Position numbers and translations under genes: made by a program
Part shown: positions 1 to 11,436 of the stretch, piece by piece
How positions within the stretch are numbered: position 1 is the stretch's first letter
How the letters are laid out: the number at the start of each line of letters is the position of its first letter
The notes under the pieces: generated by a model
Database searches by the model: none
What the model was told of the DNA's origin: nothing
The model's input: the letters and a program-made list of their open reading frames with translations, nothing else
NCBI GenBank assembly: GCA_009667805.1
Contig: CM019069.1
Span: 57,963,422 to 58,027,421, forward strand
Source: Leptobrachium leishanense
Taxonomy: Eukaryota; Chordata; Amphibia; Anura; Megophryidae
DNA: 64,000 nt
Direction of reading: 5' to 3'

Positions 1-45
1 GAGTTCTAATGCGAGCCAAACACGGGGGTGTTCCACCCATCACTA
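1..45 (+). mobile_element. Right end of a hAT element (cut by window edge)
   Basis: The sequence AACACGGGGGTGTTC followed by CATCACTA repeats the last 35 bases of the full hAT element that ends at 19431. Only the terminus is inside the window. The satellite begins directly after it. Confidence 0.6.
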
Positions 46-345
46 CTGTAGAGGTGCTGCCGAGCCGTGTGAGGATTCATATGCTGCACTAATTATACTA
101 TAGAAGCGCTGCCCGGCAGTGTGAGGATTCATATGCTGCATTAATTATACTGTAGAGGTGCTTCCCGGCAGTGTGCGGAATCATATGCTGCATTATTATA
201 CTGTAGAGGTGCTGCCTGGCAGTGTGCGGAATCATATGCTGCATTATTATACTGTAGAGGTGCTTCCCGGCAGTGTGCGGAATCATATGCTGCATTAATT
301 ATACTGTAGAGGTACTGCCCGGCAGTGTGAGGATTCACATGCTGC
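46..345 (+). repeat. 52-bp tandem satellite, about six copies
   Basis: Units start at about 46, 98, 150, 201, 252 and 304, each opening CTGTAGAGGTGCTGCC or a close variant and ending near CATATGCTGCATTAATTATA. Copies differ by a few substitutions (GCTGCC, GCTTCC, ACTGCC) and by 1-2 bases in the ATTAATTATA part. Open frames across it on the minus strand are a by-product of the repeat. Confidence 0.92.
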
Positions 346-424
346 AACTATCGAACTTGAAATGAACTATCAAATGGATCAACTATCGAATTTGAAATGA
401 ACTATCAAATGGATATCAAGTAAC

Positions 425-725
425 TATCGAATTTGATCGAAATGATACGAAATTACAGGATCAGCAATATAAATGGAACTGAAAAATACGATGTCCGAAA
501 TGACCGAAATGGAACTGAAATCATGAATGGAACGAAAATAACTTGCGATTTTACAAATTTCATGTTCATACGAAATAACGAAATTATTTTGTTTCGGATC
601 GGAAAAATTTTCGGATGCTGTGTATTTCGCTGCCGATCCGATTCGAAACATCGGACGAATCCGAAGCACTGAATCGGCCTGATTCGTGAAAAAAATGAAT
701 CGGTCCTAATCGAAGTGCACATCCC
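425..725. mobile_element. CGAA-rich non-autonomous hAT remnant (right end)
   Basis: A degenerate stretch of GAAATGGAACGAAAA-like motifs ends at AAGTGCACATCCCTA. That is the reverse complement of TAGGGATGTGC, the end of the complete elements at 4091 and 49103. The left end was not found. Confidence 0.5.
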
Positions 726-919
726 TATTAAATATTAAGCTGTGTCACGGATTTTGTACTCGAGTCAAATTAAGCAGTGAAATTAAATTAATTTGTTTCA
801 TAAAGTCGTTTGCTGACTATTACTTGTATTGTAAATTAAAATCAATTTGATAGCTGATATCAATTCGAAATTTGATTTCAAATTCAATAGTTGATATCAA
901 ATTCGACAGTGTGGGAAAT

Positions 920-1253
920 GTTGTATCCCATAGGCTTCAATGTTAAAAATATTCCAGTTTTAATTCAATGTCTAATAAACCGTTGGTTAGAATATTCTGC
1001 AGTAAAAAAAGTCTCTTTATTTTTAGATTTTTTTTTAGGATCTTTTAAGCATTTTTTTTAAAAAAAATAAAAATTTTATCAATTCGAAATTTGACCCGAA
1101 ATTTCGAATCGATCCGAAAATTTTGAATCAAAATTTCGAATCAATCCGAAATTTCGTGTGGTCGAAATTTAGGATTTGGAATGCCCTCTGAAGCACGAAA
1201 ATGGTAAATTTCGTAGGAAAAACGAATCTGTACGAAACAAATTGCACATCCCT
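920..1253. repeat. Decayed repeat: block shared with the 36.7 kb element plus a hAT end
   Basis: From 920 to 1060 the sequence (CCCATAGGCTTCAATGTT, ATATTCTGCAGTAAAAAAAG) is found again at 36715-36860 inside the Harbinger-like element. From 1081 to 1253 the sequence is AAATTTCGAATC-like and ends in GCACATCCCTA, another hAT right terminus. No coding capacity is seen. Confidence 0.55.
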
Positions 1254-1719
1254 ACAAAACAGCAAAATCCAAGTCTTCCTGCAGCAATTGCTGTCATCCC
1301 AGAAGTACCAAGGGGGGGATGTGGCACAGGAAAAACTGTGGGTTTTAAACACTCATTCTAAAATTGGGGAAGAGGGTGGGGCTCCCTGTTTTTGACTTGG
1401 ACTGATCTAAAACATTTGACAAAATGAATGACTGAAAAGAACATGAATTAATGAATGTAAAATAAATTGTATATGGTAGGATACACCGTGACATTTATGA
1501 AAAGATACAGATATGTTAAATATGTACAGTATAGCACCGGTTAGTTTCCATAAAACAAGTATGTACGCACACTTGACTCTATAAAAGGCTTCACTTTATT
1601 GATGACTGCACAAATAAATCCAAGTAATATTAGAAGAAAAAAAATTGATCAAAGAAACGAGTCTGCAGATTCCTAACATCAGCACATCATTAGTTCAGAA
1701 ATGAGAGAGTGTTACATAC

Positions 1720-1787
1720 CTAGATCCATGCTTCTCGAGGACTTTAGGTTAACCGATTCAGGCTGTTGGGAAGATTCCTCCCCGGAG
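1720..1787 (-). CDS. pard3b: pard3b exon: linker with SMDL motif
   Basis: A 68-bp exon with acceptor GGGATTCGCTTTTCAG and donor GTATGT. One base completes a codon, then SGEESSQQPESVNLKSSRSM is followed by DL and one leftover base (phase 2 in, phase 1 out). QPESxNLKxSxSMDL matches the segment of PARD3B before its conserved LGLKKSSSLESLQ block, as I recall it. In PARD3 the equivalent serine before MDL is the atypical-PKC phosphorylation site. Here the serine and a preceding arginine are kept, but the longer basic stretch of PARD3 is absent. That agrees with PARD3B-type behaviour (inference). The next exon is beyond the left edge of the window. Confidence 0.85.
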
Positions 1788-2345
1788 CTGAAAAGCGAAT
1801 CCCAAGTAAAATTAGCACAGTTACAACCAAGAAAATAACAGGCACGTGCCCCAGAGCAAATCATCATGAAAATGGCATGACCCAGTACCCATTTTAAGGC
1901 AATCATTTAGAACAAAACACAGATGTAACATATACAGCTTTACACTAACACTTATGCACGTAGAGCAGTTACAGATGCTGCCAAATGACCTTACACATGC
2001 AGAGTCGGCTCTGCTAAGAAATTGTATTTCATGCCTTTGTTATGTGCAAAGGAAAAGCAATATTGCTGCTCAGTTATACTTGAGAGTCTAAAAGCTGTCA
2101 TCAAGCCTACGAATGAGTGTCCCTCGGTCACGAGAAAAAAAGGACTTCAATCCTGGATACATGGTTCCTTGCACTGCAAATTGAGGTTAGATAGGCTACT
2201 TAAGTTCGTTAACAAAGTAAGGTCACTGTACACAACACTTTTCAAACAGGATATCATAAGGCCCTTTACCAGCGTCTTTACAAGGACATGCAAGGCTTCA
2301 TGCCCATAAGGAGAGTGAATAAGTGACATCACTAACTTCTTAAAG

Positions 2346-2527
2346 TAGTGTTTCCCAAACCGGTCTTCAGGACCCGCTGACTGGCCAGATTTGCTAGATA
2401 TCTGAAGCACAGCACAGGTGATCTGATTTGCTGCTCAGTGATTGCAGGATTCAGTCTACATTTCACCAAGGTGATCTGCAAAATCTGACCTGGTTGAGGG
2501 TCCTGAGGACAGGTTTGGGAAACACAG
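2346..2527. mobile_element. 182-bp hAT MITE with perfect 8-bp target duplication
   Basis: The ends TAGTGTTTCCCAAACC and GGTTTGGGAAACACAG are inverted. TCTTAAAG flanks both sides (2338-2345 and 2528-2535). The internal AAGCACAGCACAGGTGAT marks a family also present at 25862, 30013, 37351 and 51727. Confidence 0.88.
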
Positions 2528-2535
2528 TCTTAAAG

Positions 2536-4082
2536 GGTCAGACTGAGCATGTGCAAAGTGCCATCAAAAAGGACATTTTTTTTATGGTGACGAGGTTCTA
2601 CTGTTGCTCCTTTCCACGGTCAGGGATGAATAAACATGTGAAGTAGAAACAGGGAAGTATCCTCCACACCACAATAGGAGCGGAACCAGGAACTCCGAAT
2701 TGCTCTAAGGTCACATCATTCGGTCATTGTCATGTTTCAGCTGCTAACCTAGCCTTTTCTTAGGGGTGAATAAACTCTCAGATCTAGGTTTTCATCTAAC
2801 ATACTCAAAAAATAAAGTGAATATATATATAATAATAAAACGCTCTTACATTGTCTTTATTTGAAGGAGGGAGGCTGTCCTTAATGCCCGAATGAACAGG
2901 TCTCCATCACTTTCAACCTGTGTTTTACAACTACTGCAATGTGAGTGGAAAGGGTTCAACTAGGCTGGAGGAGTTCCAGGTAAATGGGAAAATATGTGAT
3001 TCATGCTCAATGTAGATGGAATTGGCATTTGTACTTTGGAAATTTTTTATATTCAGTTAAAATGTACTTAACAAGTGGTTGACAAGCTTTTGTTGAGGTT
3101 GGTCATGCGGTAGGATATGGAATGATGTATGACTTTGGGGAATAGGAGGAACACTTGGAAGCCTATCATATCGTAGTTAGCTTGCAATTAATGTAATAGT
3201 AGAATTAAACACCAATAACATTTTATGTCTTCTACAATCTTTTTCCAGACATACACCTCTCCCAAAGTAACAAATTGGTCCCAAATTTGTAAGACTCTCC
3301 TTCTAATACCGGGAGTGCATTAGCCATTACAGACACATGCAGACTTCTAGGGTTACAAATTAAGTTGTTAAGTATAATTTTATTTATACAGAAATCACTT
3401 GGAGATGGGATGACACTAACACATCTGTGTGCCTTGAAACAATTTTAACAAAATTGCTATACCATGACAAGCATTTCTCAAGTCATGTAGAGTAGTTAGG
3501 AACATCAATTAAAGAACACAGAAGGATGTCAAAACGAAAATGAATTTGTACAAAATATCTACGCAGAGTTGTACAAAATGAAATCTTTCATGTGAAAAAA
3601 CATAACATTTATTTAACCTAGCTAATCCATCATCTTAAAACATAAATACCTACTGTAGAATTACATGGTGTTGGAAAACAGCTAATTTTATCCATTAAGT
3701 CCTCATATAAACACATTTTATCTTTGCTTTATGTCAAACTAGAAAATTGTTATTATGTTATGGGTAAAGTCCGAAATTGGGCAAAGCTGCTTTAGAAAAA
3801 GGAAATTTTCAGGCTTTTTCCTAGTAATCTGTGGACTACCCAACTCCCCTTGGGTAAAGGTGATTTTTCGGGATAGGATCGGCCATATAGTTTGGTAATC
3901 CTAGGTATGGGGTCAACTTTATTCCACCGTAAACGTTCAAAACAACGCAATACCCAGCAGCATTTGGGTAGAACGCAATTTACCCGAGTAAAGCCTGGTG
4001 GTTGATATAATTTTGGGCTTTACCCAAAACCACTGGGTAATCCTAGGTTTATCCAGGTAATCCTGGGTTTATCCAGGTTTCA
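2536..4082. other. Intron, nothing recognised
   Basis: AT-rich sequence without a supported gene or clear element ends. From 3770 to 4080 there is a run of GGGTAAA, GGGTAAT and GGGTTTATCCAGG motifs in both orientations, probably an old short element. Confidence 0.5.
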
Positions 4083-4090
4083 GTCATTAC

Positions 4091-4664
4091 TAGGGATGTG
4101 CGTTTCGGGTTTCGGAATTTTCACGAAATTTCCCGATTCGTGTTTTCGGATGCGGCCGAATTTCCGAAAAATTTTAGATCCAAAACTTTCAGATCCGAAA
4201 TGTTTTCCGAGCCGAAACGAAATATTTTCGGATTTTTCGAATGGACTTGAAATGTGTCAAACGAGGAGAACAGATGTTCCGAAAAACGAAAATTTTCCGA
4301 AAAACGAAAATTTTGTAAAAAGGAAAATTTTCTGAAAAACGAAAATTTTTCGAAAAACGAAAAATCGATACAAAAAACGGGCAAAATGACACGAAAAATA
4401 TGAAAAATGGTCGATATTCCGAAAAATGTGCAATTCCGAAAAACGAAAATTTCCGAAATTACGAAAAGTCGATACAAAAACCGAGCACAGTGACACGAAA
4501 ATACGAAAAATGGTCGAAATTCCGAAAAAAAAATGTACCCGAAAAACGGGCCGAACCGAATCGAATCGAAACCGAAATTGGTCGAAACGAGCCGAATCGA
4601 AAAGTTTAAAAATCCGAAAAATCAAACCGAATCGAACCGAAAAAAAAATCGGTGCACAAGCCTA
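4091..4664. mobile_element. CGAAAA-rich non-autonomous hAT with perfect 8-bp target duplication
   Basis: It begins TAGGGATGTGCGTTTCGG and ends GTGCACAAGCCTA, imperfect inverted ends, and is flanked by GTCATTAC (4083-4090 and 4665-4672). The interior is built of CCGAAAAACGAAAATT-like motifs, so long open frames in every frame are artefacts. A close relative lies at 49103-49587. Confidence 0.88.
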
Positions 4665-4672
4665 GTCATTAC

Positions 4673-7075
4673 CTGTAACATACACACATCTCTTGTAGCA
4701 AGGCAGCTTAAACAGCAATTGTTAAACGTATTAAGAACTACCTTTCACAGTCTTACTTGTACTTTCACCAAAGCTTGTGAATTACAGAAAAAGGTAGGAG
4801 AAAGAGGATTCCATTTTGGCAAATCAATATGCCTCTGTATAGCAATGTTATACATCCTGTAAAGTATCACTTGGCTGGCTGAGTAGGTTTACAGTGCAAA
4901 AGGCCCATAAAAAGGCCCACCTGTACCCTTCCTTTTGTAAGACTGTAGTGATAATCTATCCACTTCAGGGCATCTTGAACCCATATTTGTAAAATATGTC
5001 CATCGTAACTATTAAGGTCTGGTGTTATGTCTAATGAAAGGACATTACCCACCTAAACTTAGAATATTCAATGATAATGTGCTCCTTCGGATGGGGTGGT
5101 ATAGGGGGTGGAGCAGCTTTTTCAGGATTCCCTTCATGGAACATATAGTCTGTAAACGGGAAATGAGACATGAAATGAATGAGATGTTAAGGAAATGGGA
5201 CTCATTATGCAGATTGGCAATGTATTTTCTAACGTAAAGTTCAGAAATGGGAACATACATTTGAAACATATGACAAAAAAATAACCAAAAACCCATCATA
5301 AACTGGTATACATACACTATAGACATGATACATACAATCTTAACAAGGTTTTGAATGCACAGACTTTGACAGATGGGGATTGCTCAACATTGCAGAATAT
5401 TTTTAATCCAGATTAGTATAACATCTCAACCCCTTTCAAGTCATCATCTAGTGTACCAGATACTCTTCTACAGATTTACAGTCATTAAATGCTAATCATT
5501 TCAAGTTATATTTGTTTGAGAGGTTTGTGTGTTTTTGTTTTTTTGACAGTAATGTTTCCCATGTAACCAAAAACATTGAATGTTTTTCTTTCTCTCCTTT
5601 ATCGCTTCTCTGAATGCAAATATGGCACAGATGGGGTTTGGCATGGTATTATTTGATCACATGGAGGATTTCCTTCTTTATGAACACCCATAGGGAACAA
5701 AGGGGAAAAAATGGTGTCTCCGAGCAGATTGTTCCTAATGCATGTAATACTTCCATAAGAAACAGCAAACAGAATTTAAAGCACTTTCACGGCAGAATGT
5801 TCTGTTTGATTTATCCGGAGCACACTGCAATGCGTGTAAATTGAACACAATTTAAATCAGTAGGCTTGTCACTACAAGCAGCTCAGGAAAGATGATATGT
5901 CGTGCAAGGAAAAGATAAGCAGATAAACCACACAGCAAAGCGAATTGATAAATGCAGATGTGAAAGTACAAAAGCCAAATAACTTTCAGTCTATTTCACA
6001 ACTTAACACAGGAATCGATGGCCAGGGATGTGGAGAGAACGACTGCCGAAAAAGAATGCAGATGTGTAGGCTGCTATGTGTTATCACCAGGAATAAAAGG
6101 GATGGAAAGGAAGTTTGGCAGAAAAATAAATAAATCACTATGGAGGAGAAAACACCGCATTTTGGAACAAATAATATACTTCTAAACCAAAATACCCCTT
6201 CCTGTTTTCATGTTGCCCATAGGTACCATATTAACACATAGATGTTATGAACTACACGTTATTACTTCTACATGTTCAATATCATAGACATGCAACATTT
6301 GTATTCAAATAATAGGTATTTTTTACGTTCACAGTATAGGATCCTCTCCATGTTCCTGCATTGTTTTATGGTCTGTGGTTCATGAGGCTAATGATTAAAC
6401 TCCCATGAGCAAGAGACTTTGAATTATTTTCTGGAGATGACTGTGAACCTAAGTATAATCAAAGCATTGACCTACCGAGCCCTCACCAACACTGCACAGT
6501 CTATCGATATTCACTTCTTAAAATACTCTTACAACCATCAGTATCACTCTGCTCATGATTTAAGTCTCTCTTCTTCTTGCTTTATGTCTCCACACTTCCA
6601 TCTCCAGGACCTTTGCAACACTGCACTTATTTCTACTGTAAATTTAAAGTGCACTGCAAACACTAGAAATATATAGAAATGTAACAACCAAATAATCTGC
6701 AGTATAGGTTTCTGAAACACACAGATATCACAATAGGAGCTATCCACCAGCACCAATGAGATCTCCTTTACTATGTGGCCTTTCCTGCCATTAGACACAT
6801 CATCTCTCTCCATGAATCCAATCATTCCTCTGGCCAGTAGATTAGAAAAACATGGTGTGGCAGGGTCATATCTGGGTTGGTGTGTGACCTTTCTTCCAAC
6901 CATTCTTGTTAAAAAGCAGAGCGATTTCATTAAGGATATATTTCAGTATTCTCTCCTGTCCAGTAAAGTTGTAAGACTTCCAGAGATCCTTTGGTTCTCT
7001 CAAATGATCACTGAAGGTCAGAGGGTGTCTTTTGTGGTCAGCATTGTGGACAAGAACACCCCTCCAGTAATTGTC
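4673..7075. other. Intron, nothing recognised
   Basis: No exon, RNA gene or complete element could be supported. Short open frames lack PAR-3 similarity and splice context. The missing pard3b linker exon may lie here or elsewhere in 1.8-9.7 kb. Confidence 0.4.
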
Positions 7076-7172
7076 CTTGGGCAAGACACCTAATGGTACA
7101 TACTCGCCGCCCAGGACATACTTGAAAACGAGAGAAATCTCAATGTATCCTTAATGATAAAATCCTTTCTCA
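7076..7172 (+). repeat. SINE 3' part (tRNA-type family)
   Basis: The stretch starting CTTGGGCAAGACACCTAATG and running through ATACTTGAAAACGAGAG to AAAATCCTTTCTC is the body and tail of the SINE that is complete at 40021-40225. The tRNA-like head is missing. Confidence 0.75.
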
Positions 7173-7494
7173 ACAACAACATTTTATCAATTTGTAACAG
7201 AACAAGAAGTAATCTAACTGCATTCTCAGCACACCTTTTTATTTTTTACCATACCTGCATTCATGGACCGTTTCACATTCAAAACTGTGTATTTAAAGCA
7301 ACCTGCTGAGTAAATGCAGTCTCAGACTGTCCTGATGTGAGATTTCTCAATTGCTAGTTTTGGATAGCTTAAATACAGAGAGAAATACAAAACACATGCA
7401 GCAATGTCTTCTAAAATTCTTCCTCCACCATCCACAGTTTTAGACTATTTGAACTGTTACCTCATACATCTGCAAAGGGCTCCATTGCATATAA

Positions 7495-8515
7495 TATAAA
7501 TATACATATACAACCCAACTCTAGAGGGAATTCGCAAAATCATCAAATATCTGCAGCCACTGGTCACAGACTCACAGAGGACCCTGCGCTCAAAGAAATA
7601 TTCCCACAGCCCCCCTTACTGGCATTCAAGCAACCCCCAAACCTGAGGCAAAAACTGGTCCGCAGCAAACTTGGTCAGGAACAGGACAACATACAGAATG
7701 GGACCAAACGCTGTAACAAACCCTGCTGCAAACTGTGCCAACATATATGTGACATCAGCACTGCGCGGCACAACAACGCTACTCACAACATCAAGAGCTC
7801 ATACCTTTGCATGTCGGCAAATGTGGTATATATGATCCAGTGCATGGCGTGTGATAAGGGCTGGTATATTGGGGAAACCAGTCTTAAACTAAATCTCAGG
7901 ATGAACCAGCACAGACACTCCATCAGGAACCACCAGAAAAATACATATTGTACCCCAGTGGGACATCACTTCAATGTAACAGGCCACTCCATCCAAAACC
8001 TCAGAATTAAAATCCCCATTTTAAAGACCAACGGGAACGCAAAACATATGAAATGAAAATGATCACATATTTCAACAGTATAAAACAAGGACTTAATGCA
8101 GATCCGGGCTCTTTAACCCACTAGAATAACGTCACATAATATTCATAATCCTGGTTGGGGCTTGGTTTTTTCCTATTTTTCTGTGTCTTCCCCATACTCA
8201 CTGTTTTGTGTTTTTATTTTTTTTCGTTTTGTCTTTCACATTCCCTTTGAAGTGGACATGGTTTCATCACTGTTGTCTTATGTGCCTGAGACAATTAAAT
8301 GCTCTGTTTGCATTTTGTTTCCCCCCCCCTCTGACCATGCCATTTGGCGATGTACAACATCTAACACCCCCAACTGTGCACCCTATGAATGTCCCAATGT
8401 TTAATTCTACTATTCTGATCAGTAAGCTTCTATACCTGACGAAGAGAGGAATCCTCTCGAAAGCTTGTACTTTAAATGCAACGTTAGTCCAATAAAAAAG
8501 GTATCACTACAGACT
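7495..8515 (+). mobile_element. Penelope-like element, 5' truncated
   Basis: The 3' part of a Penelope-like retroelement. It includes the end of the protein with its GIY-YIG endonuclease and a 3' region holding CCTGACGAAGAGAGGAATCC and CTCTCGAAAGCTTGT, the common 3' signature of these elements. A TA microsatellite follows. The reverse transcriptase core is absent. Confidence 0.85.
7610..8115 (+). pseudogene. Penelope-like protein fragment with GIY-YIG endonuclease
   Basis: The readable frame starts near PLLAFKQPPNLRQKLV, continues through the cysteine cluster CNKPCCKLCQ, and enters the endonuclease: NVVYMIQCMACDKGWYIGET gives the GIY-YIG core in the form VYM-(10)-WYIG. Conserved LRMNQHRH and PVGHHFNVTGHS follow. 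The frame stops at 8054, but the adjacent frame continues YEMKMITYFNSI, so a frameshift is present near 8040. Upstream, LEGIRKIIKYLQPLV lies in another frame, so at least one more frameshift exists. In intact elements this nuclease follows a reverse transcriptase and nicks the target DNA (established knowledge). This copy is dead. Confidence 0.88.
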
Positions 8516-8523
8516 GCTATACT

Positions 8524-8528
<5 letters not shown>

Positions 8529-8558
<30 letters not shown>
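8529..8558. repeat. TA dinucleotide microsatellite
   Basis: About fifteen TA units directly after the Penelope-like 3' end. Confidence 0.95.
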
Positions 8559-8563
<5 letters not shown>

Positions 8564-8735
8564 AACCCCAAGATAGCCGTCTTCCTATTAACGTGTTCTC
8601 TCCATCATGAAAATAAAAGATCAAATTAAGCTATGGTCAATGATTATTATATAATTATGAACAAGGATAGCACGCACAACAATTTCTTCTTAATACAGGG
8701 TATATGCTTTAATATTGTATAAACAAAGGACATTT

Positions 8736-8905
8736 CAGGGGATGGGGAGGAGGGAGGGGATGGGGAACAGGGAGGGAGGGGATGGGGAACAGGGAGGGAG
8801 GGGATGGGGAGCAAGAAGGGAGGGGATGGGTAGCAAGAAGGGAGGGGATGGGGAGGAGGAAGGGAGGGAGGGGATGGTGAGGAGGGAGGGATGGAGGGAG
8901 AAATG
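8736..8905 (+). repeat. G-rich minisatellite (GGGAGGGGATGGGG type)
   Basis: Repeats of GGGAGGGAGGGGATGGGGA with AACA or AGCAAGA spacers, almost pure purine on the plus strand. The long proline and serine frame on the minus strand is a product of the repeat. The G-runs could form G-quadruplexes on the plus strand. Confidence 0.93.
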
Positions 8906-8989
8906 GATAGTTGTCCTGATGAAAAGCTCCATTGCTGATCTGAAAAGTTGAATTTTTTCATTTAATGCCTTTTTTTTTAATAATTCAAG

Positions 8990-9737
8990 ATCCTGAAATA
9001 TATCTGTATATCTACATCTTCATTTAAAGCCCCGATTATAATATGGGCTTTTGATAGATATAATTATGTGTATTTAGTGTTAAGTGGTGCAGATTGGAAG
9101 TAATGGCTACATCGCTTTGTTTAATATGCAGGTTTAGTTTTCATAAACTTGAAAATATCAAACAAAACACAAGTTATCAAAATACAAAAATCATGCATCT
9201 TCTTGTCCATTTCCAATCAAAAATAGAGACCTTGTCGAGAAAAGCAGGGCAACGGATACATTTGATTTTCACTTGTTGGAAAACATTCAAGTTGATTTGA
9301 AGCACTCGGCAGTTCCACCTTTATTTTTGTAGATATGTCAGAGTTCTTCTCCCCACGCTCTGCGATTTTTGTTAAATTTTCAATATTTTTTTTTTAAATG
9401 ATACATTTAATATTTACTAGTACTACCATAATGATCGACAAATACGGATTGGAATTTAGGATATGAACTTTTCTTTCAAATTTGAGTGTGAGCTGGTGTT
9501 TAAAGTGCAAAATGACTCTTAATTAGGAGGGGAAATATTTTTAAGAACCCACATCAGATAGAAAATGGAGAACTACAATTTATTTTGGCTTAGAGATATT
9601 AAAAACCTAGAACACTTTGTGATGGGCTACGGCACATTTTACAGAAGATGAAATAAACGGCTAAATACACAAAATACTCATATACCCACATTGCGTTACA
9701 TGTGAACTGTTACGGGTGAGAAATGGGATTTTCATAC
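8990..9737. other. Intron, nothing recognised
   Basis: AT-rich sequence between the minisatellite and the pard3b exon at 9738. No element ends or splice-bounded frame could be supported. Confidence 0.5.
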
Positions 9738-9825
9738 CTTTTTTCCTTTCTGGCACACCATTCTGTTCTGCTAATGGAGAATTTTCCAGGCTAGCTCTCA
9801 CTGATGGTCCAATGTCCAATCGATC
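9738..9825 (-). CDS. pard3b: pard3b exon: linker after PDZ3
   Basis: An 88-bp exon candidate, phase 0 to phase 1, with acceptor GATGTTTCGCTTTAG and donor GTATGA. It reads DRLDIGPSVRASLENSPLAE and continues QNGVPERKK plus one base. The spacing of G..VRASLENS resembles the segment just after PDZ3 in mammalian PARD3B, which I remember as G..SKPCFEN. The domain-free linker is poorly conserved, so the protein match is weak. The in-frame join to the PDZ3 exon and two good splice sites support it. The single trailing base means it cannot splice directly to the exon at 1720-1787 without a frameshift. Confidence 0.72.
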
Positions 9826-11436
9826 CTAAAGCGAAACATCAACAAAATGGATAAGGATGTTGCTGGCATCTCATACAGGCAAGCTACCATTACCTTCATT
9901 AACAGCTCTTGAATACTGTCATGGGCTAGAAACGTCATCATATGCCGTAGGCTAAACGCCCAGGTTTAATCCTTTTTATTACAAAGCATTCAATGCAGAG
10001 TTTGAGTATATAGAAACTACAATACTTCAGTCACATGGATTATTTTCCAGCAAGGAGATGTGGGATCAACTTTGAGACAATGAATGTTGGAAAAAGGACA
10101 CAATCCTACAGGTCTAACAATAAATTCAGGAAATTAAAACATCACTTTAACTCAAATTTTGCTAAAAAGGCCATAATTGATGATGCCTATGATCATGCTG
10201 AAGTCCAGCGTTAAAAATGTGTGGAAAAAGATAACCAGTTGCAAGCACATAAATGTGAAGTTTTCTCACATGCCAGAAATATATCTTTCCATCTGGAAGA
10301 AGAGCCTACAGCATGTACTCCAAAAAAACATGACCAATGCCAGTTGCCTTAACCAGCTGAGATCGTTCTTTCAAAGATAAATTTCAATATGTCGAGCCGC
10401 CTCAGGGCCTAAGAGAGTATCCAGTTTTCATTTCGAATGGCTGGCTGTTTAATGTGCATATTTTCCCTATTACAATCACAAGATGGTGTGAATTGATATT
10501 AATCTGTTCTTTTCTTTTCCGGATATCAATATAAAGGAGCAGGAGTAGAATATATAAATACGTGTGTATATTCTGTCTTATATTGGGTTGGGTTATTCAC
10601 GATGCTCAAATAGGTTTCTGGATTGCAAACTGTTAAAGAAAATTAATATATAAAGTTGTATAGTAGTATGTATTAAAATACAGTTTTTAATGCTCTTTGT
10701 ATGGATCAGTACAAATCCAAGATAACATTTTTAACAGATCTCAGTACCTCAACCGGGTCACATCTCTCAATGCCACTTCCATGCCAGACCCCATGCTCCC
10801 CACAGCAGACTCTCATGCCTTCCCTCCATTCCTTAGACACAGCTTAAAGAACGGGATACGTAAAGAGCCTTGTTAGCATACCCCAGAAAAAAGATGAGGT
10901 TGTAGATCTGGAGGTTTTCAGGGTCGAAATGGAACTGGTTTTATTGGGGATGGGCACAGATATTTATGCGGTCAAACATGGGTCATTTACATATACAAAA
11001 CCTACCCTAGAAAATGTTATGAGGGTTTTAGAGGTTACTGCTCCTTCTGCTTCACAGCATTTGGGACATAATTAGACTAAAACAGATGAAGGGATAAACA
11101 TTTGCTCAACATTCCTGGACAAGACAGGACAATGACAGCTGTGAATGGTAAACAAGATTATAGTCTAAAACAGCAGATAATGGGGCAGTGTTTGCCTGAC
11201 AAAGATTAACGAAACAACTCATACAGCAGATATCACAGATACACATGGACCATAATGATAGACAGATTGACAATAACATTCATGCAAAACACAGATTGCA
11301 CAAACACCCTGCACCTTACAGGCACAGGGTGACTTAAATAAAAGAGAGGGCAGGAAAATATAGAACATGAGGACTGCACCTCCCAAATACATTTCTAGTC
11401 CCATGTACCCCAAGTTCAAAGTTTGACGTCACAACA
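9826..11436. other. Intron, nothing recognised
   Basis: Low-complexity intronic DNA. No RNA gene, repeat family shared with the rest of the window, or coding frame was recognised. Confidence 0.5.

Noticed and set aside
46..345. CRISPR-like regular repeats
   Set aside because: Units are contiguous 52-bp copies without unique spacers, in eukaryotic DNA. This is a satellite.
2862..2926. Possible pard3b exon on the minus strand (reads VESDGDLFIRALRTASLL with a GTAAGA donor)
   Set aside because: In the phase required by the exon at 9738-9825 it gives an immediate stop, the acceptor lacks a pyrimidine tract, and the peptide does not resemble PAR-3 proteins.
4121..4625. Overlapping frames of about 120 codons, rich in F, S and R or K, N and E
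   Set aside because: They arise from the CGAAAA quasi-repeat of a hAT element and run on both strands.
8647..8961. Proline- and serine-rich protein on the minus strand
   Set aside because: It is the translation of the G-rich minisatellite; all three frames give similar low-complexity peptides.
9170..9345. Open minus-strand frame in the required phase near the 9.7 kb exon
   Set aside because: No pyrimidine-rich acceptor and no consensus donor. The peptide shows no resemblance to PARD3B, so it was judged chance.
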